Shown piece by piece: positions 1-6,306 of a stretch of DNA of 6,309 nucleotides. The DNA is from Phycisphaerae bacterium (GTDB lineage: Bacteria > Planctomycetota > Phycisphaerae > UBA1845 > Fen-1342), in NCBI GenBank assembly GCA_022842805.1, contig JALHOX010000028.1, positions 1 to 6,309 on the forward strand. The letters are read 5' to 3'. Under the pieces are notes generated by a model, which was given only the letters and a program-made list of their open reading frames with translations, was not told the origin of the DNA and did not search any database. Both the position numbers and the translations under genes were made by a program. The number at the start of each line of letters is the position of its first letter. Position 1 is the first letter of the stretch.

Positions 1-432
1 GGCGAGCCGTTGACCAATGCGGCCTGGACCGGCGTGCGCAGCGGTTCCAAGGTGCGCTGGCAGGCCGACGCGACCTTTGCCGTCAACCCGAACGCGAACG
101 CGATTCGCTGGGGGACGGCGTACACGTTCTGGTTTACTGCGACGCGCCCGCCGATCGAGGGCCAGGTGCGAATCGAGACGTTTCGCCAGCCGGGGGTGGC
201 GCCCGCGCTTCTGCCCGTGCCGGAGCCGCTGCCGGTGGATCTTGCCGACAGCAATTGCGACAGCGTGATCAACGTCAGCGACATCGGCCCGTTCGTCATT
301 GCGCTGACGAATCCGAGTGGGTTTTCGGCGGCGTTCCCCGGCTGCGACATTCTGAACTCGGACACCAACCAGGACGGGTTCGTGAATGAAGGCGACATCG
401 GCAGCTTTGTGACCATCCTGCTGGGCCAGTGA
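1..432 (+). CDS. C-terminal part of a secreted protein with a dockerin-like EF-hand tail (5' end outside the window)
   Basis: The reading frame is open to the left edge and stops at TGA 430-432, so only the last 143 residues are visible and the true start lies outside. The TTG at base 10 has no support as a start. The visible part begins with a region rich in aromatic and small polar residues (around NANAIRWGTAYTFWF), which looks like a beta-sandwich of exported planctomycete proteins. A proline-rich linker follows (about bases 193-237), then a tail (238-432) with two EF-hand-like calcium loops. Loop 1 has D, N, D and D codons at 247, 253, 259 and 280; loop 2 has them at 361, 367, 373 and 394. 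Cysteines at 256 and about 346 sit at the same places as in the tail of the protease at 3904-6306. In this family such tails are thought to anchor or sort exported proteins; that role is inferred. The function of the body of the protein is unknown. Confidence 0.85.
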   Translation, partial: GEPLTNAAWTGVRSGSKVRWQADATFAVNPNANAIRWGTAYTFWFTATRPPIEGQVRIETFRQPGVAPALLPVPEPLPVDLADSNCDSVINVSDIGPFVIALTNPSGFSAAFPGCDILNSDTNQDGFVNEGDIGSFVTILLGQ

Positions 433-754
433 CGGACGGCGGCGGCGGCAGAAAATCGAACCGACCGAAAGGGGCCATTCCCCGCCGAAACCGCGCAATC
501 TTTGCGAATTCGGGTTGACTTCGTACTCCGGCCTGAGCATCATTTGCGATGGAACAAGAGGAATTCCGCTACGGAGATGCTTGTCCCCGGGCGGATACGA
601 CCAACGGCTTTTGCAGACGTGTGATCAGACTGCGACGCATTCAACTCATTCTTTCGCCTCGGCAGTCTCGCCTTTTGGCGTGCTTTGCGCCGTCGCCCTC
701 GCACCATCCCTCACTCCACGACATCAATATGAATAGTCTTCGAGCCGCGCCCGC
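433..754. other. Intergenic region and probable thrS leader
   Basis: About 320 bases without a convincing gene. Just after the left gene is a short GGGG-CCATT-CCCC hairpin (471-483) with no T-run, too weak to call a terminator. A plausible promoter lies at 515-543, which would give thrS a leader of about 200 nucleotides. Several weak inverted repeats lie in the leader, for example ACAAG 554-558 with CTTGT 580-584, and GGCGT 677-681 with GCGCC 687-691. None resembles a riboswitch I can name. An open frame of 70 codons runs from ATG 549 to TGA 759-761. Its third codon positions are clearly less GC-rich than those of thrS and its protein looks unlike a real one, so I do not call it a gene. Confidence 0.6.
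515..543 (+). promoter_or_regulatory. Candidate sigma70-type promoter for thrS(-infC)
   Basis: TTGACT at 515-520 matches the -35 consensus TTGACA at 5 of 6 positions. A 17-base spacer, the ideal length, separates it from CATCAT at 538-543, which matches TATAAT at 4 of 6. Transcription would begin near base 550, about 200 bases ahead of thrS. This is the best promoter-like pair I found in the gap. Planctomycete promoters are poorly characterised and a match of this quality can arise by chance. Confidence 0.35.
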
Positions 755-2935
755 ATGGTGACCGTCCGACTCCCCGATGGTCGCGAGGTCCAACACCCCG
801 ACGGCGTCTCGCTGATGCAGATTCTGCAAGCGATCGGTCCGGGCCTTGCCAAGGCTGCGGTCGCCGCACGCGTCAACGGCGAAACCCGCGAACTTTTTTC
901 CACGCTCAGCAACACGACCGTCGAGCTGCAGGCTCTCAAGCTCGACGACCCGGCGGCGTTGCAAATGGCCCGTCATAGCACGGCCCACGTCATGGCCGAG
1001 GCCATCTGCGCGCTCTGGCCTCAGACGAAGCTCGTGTATGGCCCGCCGGTCGACGGCGGCTTCTACTACGACATCGATCTCGATCACAAGCTCACGCCCG
1101 AGGACTTTCCGCGGATCGAAGAGCGCATGGCCGCGATCGTCAAAGAAGATCGCCCCTTTACGCGCTATGAAGTCCCGCGCGACGCCGGCATGAAAAAGCT
1201 CGTCGCCGAGGGCAACGACTACAAAGTCGATAACGCGCAGCGGGCCGACGGCGACGTGCTCAGCTTCTATGTCACCGGACAGCCGAACAGCGGCTGCTGG
1301 GAAGATCTGTGCAAAGGTCCGCACGTTCCCAGTACGGGGCGAATCGGCGCGTTCAAAATTTTGCAGGTGGCCGGCGCCTACCACCATGGCGACGCGAACA
1401 AGAAGCAGCTTCAACGCGTTTACGGCACGACCTTTCCGGACAAGAAGCTGCTGCAAGCGCACCTCGACCAGATTGAGGAAGCCAAGAAGCGCGACCATCG
1501 CAAGATCGGTCAGGAGCTCGGCCTTTTCACGCTGGACGCCATGGTCGGCACCGGCCTCGTGTTGTGGAAGCCGCGCGGGGCGGTGATCCGCTACACCCTC
1601 GAAAACTTCATTCGCGGAGAGTTGGTGCGGCGCGGCTATCAGCCGGTCTACACGCCGCACATCGGGCGGCTCGAGCTGTATCGCACCAGCGGCCACTTTC
1701 CCTACTACAAAGACAGCCAGTATCCGCCGATCTTCGACAACGACACGGCCCGCTTTCTCAATGATCTGTGGGAAGCCACCGTCGAGCGAAAAGATGCGGC
1801 GGGCTTTAACGCGGGCGAGCAACGAGCGTTGCAGCGGCTCGACGACCTCGACCCTGAGATTCGCACCACGCTGAAGACGCGCGGATTCTCCGACGAAGGC
1901 GGCAAGGCCGATCGCAACCAGAACGCGATTCGCACGATGCTCGCCGAGTCGGACGGCTACTTGCTCAAGCCCATGAACTGCCCGATGCACATGCGCATCT
2001 ACGGTAGCGAGCCGCGGAGCTATCGCGACCTGCCGATCCGCCTAGCCGAGTTCGGCACGGTCTATCGCTACGAGCAATCGGGCGAGGTCAACGGTCTGAC
2101 GCGCGTCCGCGGTTTCACGCAGGACGATGCGCACCTTTTCTGCACGCCGGATCAGGTGGAGCAGGAGATGGCGGATTGCGTCGATCTGACGCGGCTGGTG
2201 CTGAAGACGCTGGGGATGAACGACTATCGCGTTCGCATCGGCCTGCGCGGCGACGGCGACAAGTTCATCGGCGCGCGAGAAGACTGGGACCAGGCCGAGG
2301 AGGCCGTCCGCCGCGCGGTGAAGAAGGCCGACATGTCCGCCACCGAGGCGGCGGGCGAGGCGGCGTTCTACGGTCCGAAAATCGACTTTATCGTGAAGGA
2401 CTGCATCGGCCGCGACTGGCAGCTTGGCACGGTGCAGATCGACTACAACAACCCGAAGCGGTTCAACCTGCGATACATCGGCGACGACAACGCCGAACAT
2501 CGTCCGGTGATGATCCACCGCGCGCCGTTCGGCAGTCTCGAGCGTTTCTGCGGGATTTTGATCGAGCACTTCGAGGGCGCGTTTCCGACGTGGCTCGCCC
2601 CGGTGCAGGCCGCGGTGTGCAGCGTCAGCGAAAAGAGCGAGGCTTATGCCCGCGATGTGTTCGCTTTGTGTCAGCAAGCCGGCCTGCGGGTGGAGCTGGA
2701 CGCGAGCAGCGAGCGCATCGGTGCCAAGATTCGCCGCGCCACGCTCGAAAAAACGCCTTATGTGCTGGTCATCGGCGAGCAGGAAGTGGCGGGTCGTTCG
2801 GTGAACGTCCGCACGCGCAGCGGCGCCCAGCTCGGCAATTTCACGATTCCCGAATTTTTGCACGCGGTCGCACAGGAGATCGCCGAGCGACGACTGACGT
2901 TGCTGGCGACGGCGTCCGGCGCCGCCCCCGGATAG
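755..2935 (+). CDS. thrS: Threonyl-tRNA synthetase (ThrRS), class II
   Basis: Charges tRNA-Thr with threonine using ATP, in the cytoplasm. The 726-residue product has the full bacterial layout. A TGS domain (1-62) is followed by the editing domain that removes mischarged serine, with HxxxH at H74/H78 and C186/H190. The class II catalytic core includes motif 2 around residues 435-463 and motif 3 with HRAPFGSLER at 588-597. The C-terminal anticodon-binding domain starts near 612. The zinc ligands expected from E. coli ThrRS are present as C409 (in KPMNCP), H460 and H588. The ATG at 755 is chosen because the TGS domain begins there at once; it has no strong Shine-Dalgarno sequence. The protein is about 85 residues longer than the 642 of E. 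coli, mostly through an insertion at about 325-398 just before the KPMNCP motif. The usual glycine after NCP is methionine (NCPMH). infC follows 70 bases downstream, the classic thrS-infC order. Confidence 0.98.
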   Translation: MVTVRLPDGREVQHPDGVSLMQILQAIGPGLAKAAVAARVNGETRELFSTLSNTTVELQALKLDDPAALQMARHSTAHVMAEAICALWPQTKLVYGPPVDGGFYYDIDLDHKLTPEDFPRIEERMAAIVKEDRPFTRYEVPRDAGMKKLVAEGNDYKVDNAQRADGDVLSFYVTGQPNSGCWEDLCKGPHVPSTGRIGAFKILQVAGAYHHGDANKKQLQRVYGTTFPDKKLLQAHLDQIEEAKKRDHRKIGQELGLFTLDAMVGTGLVLWKPRGAVIRYTLENFIRGELVRRGYQPVYTPHIGRLELYRTSGHFPYYKDSQYPPIFDNDTARFLNDLWEATVERKDAAGFNAGEQRALQRLDDLDPEIRTTLKTRGFSDEGGKADRNQNAIRTMLAESDGYLLKPMNCPMHMRIYGSEPRSYRDLPIRLAEFGTVYRYEQSGEVNGLTRVRGFTQDDAHLFCTPDQVEQEMADCVDLTRLVLKTLGMNDYRVRIGLRGDGDKFIGAREDWDQAEEAVRRAVKKADMSATEAAGEAAFYGPKIDFIVKDCIGRDWQLGTVQIDYNNPKRFNLRYIGDDNAEHRPVMIHRAPFGSLERFCGILIEHFEGAFPTWLAPVQAAVCSVSEKSEAYARDVFALCQQAGLRVELDASSERIGAKIRRATLEKTPYVLVIGEQEVAGRSVNVRTRSGAQLGNFTIPEFLHAVAQEIAERRLTLLATASGAAPG

Positions 2936-2942
2936 CGCCGGA
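2915..2942 (+). terminator. GC-rich hairpin over the thrS stop codon: weak terminator or attenuator before infC
   Basis: TCCGGCGC at 2915-2922 is a perfect inverted repeat of GCGCCGGA at 2935-2942, giving an 8-bp stem with a 12-base loop, followed at once by TTTT (2943-2946). The right arm begins on the last base of the thrS TAG, so ribosomes finishing thrS would cover or unfold it. A second copy of CGCCGG at 2947-2952 could pair with the same left arm. The T-run is short, so partial termination or an mRNA-processing barrier is more likely than a full stop. The pairing is seen in the sequence; the activity is inferred. Confidence 0.45.
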
Positions 2943-2990
2943 TTTTCGCCGGTGTCGTTCCGATACGTACTTCATCGCTCAAGGCAGTCT

Positions 2991-3008
2991 TAAGGAGTAA
3001 GCCCGATC
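2991..3008 (+). promoter_or_regulatory. infC: Strong Shine-Dalgarno and ATC start codon of infC
   Basis: TAAGGAG at 2991-2997 is complementary to the 3' end of 16S rRNA and lies 8 bases ahead of ATC at 3006-3008, an ideal spacing. The infC frame has a stop (TAA 2991-2993) inside this element. No ATG, GTG or TTG occurs in frame between that stop and base 3108, so ATC at 3006 is the start that keeps the IF3 N-terminal domain. The Shine-Dalgarno core AGGAG would sit in the loop of a small CTTA/TAAG stem (2989-2992 with 2998-3001), which is weak. Confidence 0.85.
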
Positions 3009-3704
3009 AAACAGAATCTTCGCTGCAACGAACAGATCCGTATCACGCCGATTCGCGTCATTGGCGCGGCCGGCGAGCAGCTCGGCGTCATTCCGACGTC
3101 GCAGGCGATGGCGATGGCGCGCGAGGCCGGCCTCGATCTGGTCGAGGTCTCGCCGACGGTCCGTCCGCCCGTTTGCCGAATTATCGACTACGGCAAATGG
3201 AAATATCAGCAAAAGAAGAATCAGAAGAAGACGCACGAGCAGCAGCTGAAGGAAGTTCGGCTGCGGCCGCGCACCGACGACAACGACCGCAGCATCAAGG
3301 TCAACCGCGCCATTCGCTTTTTCTCCAAGGGCGACAAGGTGCAGTTCACGATGCTCTTCCGCGGCCGCGAGCGGGCCCACCGCGACATCGCGTATGCGAT
3401 TTTCAACGGCATTCTGGAAGAGTTGAAGGCCAAGGTGAAGGTGGACCGTCCGCCGTCGATGGACGGCAAGAACATGATCATGGTGCTCTCGCCGATGAAG
3501 GGCGCCTTTGATCACATCGTGGTGAGCGAGGCCGACGAAAAGGCCGACGCCGCCGCTCTGGCCGCCGAGCAGGCCGAGCACCACGACGACGACCAGGACG
3601 ATGGCGGCGACGACGCCCCGCCGCAGGCGAACAGCGCCCCGGTGGAGATCCGTCGCCCCGCGCCGCCGAAGGACAGCGGTCCTCCGCGCCGCGGCGGTGT
3701 CTGA
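3006..3704 (+). CDS. infC: Translation initiation factor IF3, with ATC start and long acidic tail
   Basis: IF3 binds the 30S ribosomal subunit, prevents early 50S joining and checks start codon and initiator tRNA. The 232-residue product has the N-terminal domain (about 1-54; CNEQIR near 7-12 and EAGLDLVEVSP near 40-50). A lysine/glutamine-rich linker follows (about 64-83), then the C-terminal domain (about 84-166; EVRLRP, the IKVNRAIRF region and MIMVLSPMKG). Starting at the first in-frame ATG (3108) would remove 34 residues and break the N-terminal domain, so ATC at 3006 is preferred. E. coli infC uses AUU, and IF3 represses its own synthesis by rejecting that codon; the same loop is inferred here. 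After about residue 166 comes a tail of about 66 residues absent from the roughly 180-residue E. coli protein: alanine/glutamate-rich, then His-Asp-rich (192-203), then proline-rich with basic residues. It is probably co-transcribed with thrS. rpmI and rplT, which often follow, are absent. Confidence 0.96.
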   Translation: MKQNLRCNEQIRITPIRVIGAAGEQLGVIPTSQAMAMAREAGLDLVEVSPTVRPPVCRIIDYGKWKYQQKKNQKKTHEQQLKEVRLRPRTDDNDRSIKVNRAIRFFSKGDKVQFTMLFRGRERAHRDIAYAIFNGILEELKAKVKVDRPPSMDGKNMIMVLSPMKGAFDHIVVSEADEKADAAALAAEQAEHHDDDQDDGGDDAPPQANSAPVEIRRPAPPKDSGPPRRGGV

Positions 3705-3721
3705 GCGGCACGATGATGGCT

Positions 3722-3758
3722 GCGGCGGGTCGGCGGGTTTGCCCCGCCTGTACGCCGC
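3722..3758 (+). other. Strong two-part stem-loop downstream of infC
   Basis: GGCGGG (3732-3737) pairs with CCCGCC (3743-3748) across a 5-base loop. Outside it, GCGGCG (3722-3727) pairs with CGCCGC (3753-3758), leaving a symmetrical 4-by-4 internal loop. No T-run follows, so it is not a standard terminator. It could protect the 3' end of the infC mRNA, or be incidental to the high GC content. Confidence 0.35.
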
Positions 3759-3804
3759 GGTCGTCGAATCGGCCGCGATGCCTTGAGCAATCTCGATGAA
3801 GCGG

Positions 3805-3834
3805 CAAGGGCGAGCTGAAATCAGCTCGCCTTTG
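3805..3834 (+). terminator. Intrinsic terminator of the thrS-infC unit, possibly bidirectional
   Basis: A 13-bp stem pairs 3805-3817 with 3822-3834 across a 4-base AAAT loop, with one G-T pair. Its core GGCGAGCTG / CAGCTCGCC is perfect. The plus strand continues with a T-rich stretch (TTTGTCTTT at 3831-3839), as expected for Rho-independent termination of infC. It lies about 70 bases past the stop of the convergent protease gene, so it may also stop that transcript, though the T content on the minus strand is poorer. Confidence 0.8.
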
Positions 3835-3903
3835 TCTTTGAATCGCTTGATCTACAGCACTGTGATATCGCCGCGCGCGATGATCGGGCGGCGAAGCCTC
3901 GCG

Positions 3904-6306
3904 CTAACCCTCGCCCGTGAGCAACGCGACAAAGCCGGCGATATCGCCGACGGAGATGAACAGGTCGGCGTTGATGTCGGCGCGATTGATGTCGCACTCG
4001 GGATAGGCGAGGGCGTAGGCGTCGGGGTCGGTGAGGGCCAGAACGAAACCGGCGATGTCGCCGACGCTCAGCACGCCGTCGCAATTCATGTCGCCCATGA
4101 GCGGCGGGGCGGCGACCGGCAGGCAGTTGTAGCAAACCAGGGCGAAATCCTGATCGGTCAGGGCCGCGTCGCCGGGGATGGCGTCGGAGTTGATATTGGC
4201 GGCGACGACGCGCAGGTTGTAGATGGCCGATGTGGCGGGGTTGAGAAAAACGCCCTCGGTGTTGTTGCGCGGGTCGGCAACGCCGCCGAGGGTCGAGAGT
4301 CCGTCGGGGCCGAAGGCGTTGCCGCGGTAGACGTCGGCGCCGTTTTCGACGACGAGATCGAGATCGTTGTTCCAGGCCGGCGTCGCGCCGCCCAGGCCGT
4401 GGCCGGGCGCGTCGGTCCAGGCGAGCATGATGCGAATCGGGGCGTTTTCGTCGGCGGCGCGGATGAGCTGCGTCCACTCCTGCGCGGTGGCGTTGAAGAC
4501 CTGGGGGTTATCCCAATATTGCACCGCGAGCGTCGGGGAGATCACGGCGCGCAGGTCCATGCGGCCCCAGCCCTGCTTGCGATCGAAGGGATGATCCAGC
4601 ACGACGCCGTCGGCGTCGAGATGGCCCGCGAGGCTGTGGGCGACCGCCGTGAAGGCGGCCTTCACGAGCGCCGGACTCGGATCGACCGTGTAGCCGGGGA
4701 GAGCGCGGAAATACTGCAGGAAGAGCGCCACGCCGCCGGCGACCTGCGGAGCGGCCATGCTGGTGCCGCAGTCAAAGCCGTAGGTGCTGGTGTTCAAGGT
4801 GGAATCGACCCAGCAGCCCGGCGCGACGATGTGCGGAATGATGCGGCCGTCGAGCGCGGGGCCGTGTGCGGAGTTGGCGGAGATGTCGTCGATCTCGGCG
4901 TACTGAGCGCCGCCCGCGCTACTCTGCATGCGGGTCGAGCCGACGGAGAAGCAGTTCTTGGCTTCGTCGGGCGTGCCCTGGCTGCTGGTGCCGCCGTAGC
5001 CGTTCATGATGGAGAGAATGAAATGAAACTGCTGGTTGCCGGGCAGCGCATCGTCGGCGTCGCGCACGCCGATGTCGACCTGGAGCGTGTCGGCGTCGTA
5101 GCCGCGCGGTGTGCCGGCGGGGCCCCAACTGTTGCTGGAGAGGTGCGCTCCGTTGCGGATGCTGGTGCGCATCAGCGTCAGCATGCCGCCCGGCTCGGTG
5201 TAGGTGGGGAAGTATCGCTGTTCGACGAGCCGCGCGCCCGGGGCGACGCCAAGCCCGCGCAGGAATCCGTTGCCGTCGATGACGCCTGACGAGCCATCGC
5301 CGGCGATGATGCCGGCCGTGTGTGTGCCGTGGTTGCTGGCGGTGGTCGCATCGCCGCAGGAGGGGCCGACGCAGGGATTCATGCGATTGATGAGATCGAG
5401 GTGATTGTCGCGAATGCCGCTGTCGACGTCGGCGACGATCACGCCGGTCCCGTTCAGGCCGAGCGTGGCGAGATAGGCGGCGTAGCCCGGCAACGCACGA
5501 TTCATCTCATCGACGTTGTTAACGTTGATCTGCGAGCTCATTTCGCCGCGCAGGCCGCCGTCGGCGGGGACGCTCTGCAATGAGTAGACGCCGGGCACGC
5601 TGCTGACTGCGTCGAGCTGATTCGCGGCGGCGCTGATGCTGAGGAGCGTCCACTTTTGGTTGAGCGTCTGGGTCGATTGAACCGCGATGCCCAACGACTG
5701 CAAGTCCGCTACGACGCGGTCGATATCGGCCACGTTGGGAACGAGCGCGCGGTAGGAGGCGGCGACAGCGTTGGTGATGTCCGGTGACGGGCGAAAGCGA
5801 TTGAGCAGGCGATATTCGGGTGCGAAATCGCCCGTCCAGCGGACGCCGGCGGCGAGCGCCGGCACGTCGATCTCATCGCGCGTGGCCCAGACGACATAGG
5901 TGAAGGGCGGGATGTACTGAACGACTTTGGCGCCTTTGGATTCGAGCGCCGCCAGCCAGTCGCCCTTGGTGGGGCCGGCGAACTGGACCAGGCGCAGATC
6001 GCGCTGACCGGTGCCGGCCTGCGTGCGGGCGTCGGCGATTCCGTCGCGAAGCGGATCAAAGGTGCGATCGCCGAGTGTGAGGGTAAACGCGTCGGCATCG
6101 ACCGCGATGCTTGCGTTTGCGAGCTTGGCGGCCTCGCTCGCCGAGAGCTCGACCCACTTGAATGTGCCGTAGTCGATTTCGCGGATCGGGCGGACGCCGG
6201 CGCGATGGAGCGCGGCCTGGCTGTTTGCATCGACGCGAAGGCCGATGCCGCCGTCGCCGGCGAGGGCAATGGAGGCGATCAGGGAAAGGGGCAGGGCCTT
6301 CAACAA
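3904..6306 (-). CDS. Secreted subtilisin-family (S8) serine protease, KP-43/fervidolysin type, with dockerin-like tail
   Basis: A predicted exported endopeptidase of 800 residues. A signal peptide (about 1-16, hydrophobic core LPLSLIASIALA, likely cut after ALA) starts at TTG 6306 or TTG 6303. The frame is open to the right edge, so the true start could lie a few codons outside. Residues about 20-270 form a long propeptide resembling the fervidolysin prodomain (for example KGAKVVQYIPPFTYVVW at 124-140). The catalytic domain (about 280-590) holds the triad D295 (DVDSGI), H326 (NHGTHTAG) and S516 (GTSMAAP). The oxyanion asparagine is probably N435. A beta-barrel domain (about 595-727; IMLAWTDAPG, NNDLDLVV, NNTEGVFL) is typical of KP-43-like proteases, some of which bind calcium there. 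The tail (738-800) has two EF-hand loops, D739/N741/D743/D750 and D777/N779/D781/D788, and cysteines C742 and C771, probably for surface anchoring or sorting. Its substrate is unknown. It is convergent with infC, and its promoter lies outside the window. Confidence 0.95.
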   Translation of the reverse strand: MLKALPLSLIASIALAGDGGIGLRVDANSQAALHRAGVRPIREIDYGTFKWVELSASEAAKLANASIAVDADAFTLTLGDRTFDPLRDGIADARTQAGTGQRDLRLVQFAGPTKGDWLAALESKGAKVVQYIPPFTYVVWATRDEIDVPALAAGVRWTGDFAPEYRLLNRFRPSPDITNAVAASYRALVPNVADIDRVVADLQSLGIAVQSTQTLNQKWTLLSISAAANQLDAVSSVPGVYSLQSVPADGGLRGEMSSQINVNNVDEMNRALPGYAAYLATLGLNGTGVIVADVDSGIRDNHLDLINRMNPCVGPSCGDATTASNHGTHTAGIIAGDGSSGVIDGNGFLRGLGVAPGARLVEQRYFPTYTEPGGMLTLMRTSIRNGAHLSSNSWGPAGTPRGYDADTLQVDIGVRDADDALPGNQQFHFILSIMNGYGGTSSQGTPDEAKNCFSVGSTRMQSSAGGAQYAEIDDISANSAHGPALDGRIIPHIVAPGCWVDSTLNTSTYGFDCGTSMAAPQVAGGVALFLQYFRALPGYTVDPSPALVKAAFTAVAHSLAGHLDADGVVLDHPFDRKQGWGRMDLRAVISPTLAVQYWDNPQVFNATAQEWTQLIRAADENAPIRIMLAWTDAPGHGLGGATPAWNNDLDLVVENGADVYRGNAFGPDGLSTLGGVADPRNNTEGVFLNPATSAIYNLRVVAANINSDAIPGDAALTDQDFALVCYNCLPVAAPPLMGDMNCDGVLSVGDIAGFVLALTDPDAYALAYPECDINRADINADLFISVGDIAGFVALLTGEG
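3907..4095 (-). repeat. Duplicated EF-hand/dockerin-like module at the end of the protease
   Basis: The two halves of the tail each contain the identical nine residues SVGDIAGFV (747-755 and 785-793), and the DNA is similar too: CCGGCGATATCGCCGACG near 3935-3952 and CCGGCGATGTCGCCGACG near 4049-4066. This is an internal duplication of one calcium-loop-plus-helix unit. The tail of the left-hand protein (238-432) has the same two-unit plan but more divergent halves. Confidence 0.75.

Noticed and set aside
471..483. GGGG-CCATT-CCCC hairpin as terminator of the left gene
   Set aside because: The stem is only 4 bp and no T-run follows.
550..754. T-box riboswitch or threonine attenuator ahead of thrS
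   Set aside because: I see no T-box-like conserved element, no threonine codon run and no terminator with a T-run before thrS. T-boxes are also mainly a feature of Gram-positive bacteria.
641..1990. Open frame of 449 codons on the minus strand across thrS
   Set aside because: It is antisense to a certain gene and shows no recognisable domain. Long antisense frames are expected in GC-rich coding DNA. The same holds for the minus-strand frame at 2042-2863.
3108..3704. infC starting at the first ATG (3108)
   Set aside because: This would delete the conserved start of IF3 and leaves a strong Shine-Dalgarno unused 8 bases ahead of ATC 3006.
3936..3949. Perfect 14-base palindrome CGGCGATATCGCCG as an operator
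   Set aside because: It lies in the codons for GDIAG in the dockerin-like tail, and a similar version recurs in the other half-repeat, so coding constraint explains it.
3796..5289. Open frame of 497 codons on the plus strand across the protease gene
   Set aside because: It is antisense to the S8 protease, whose triad and domains are clear. The product is a low-complexity Val/Gly/Ala/Asp-rich shadow.
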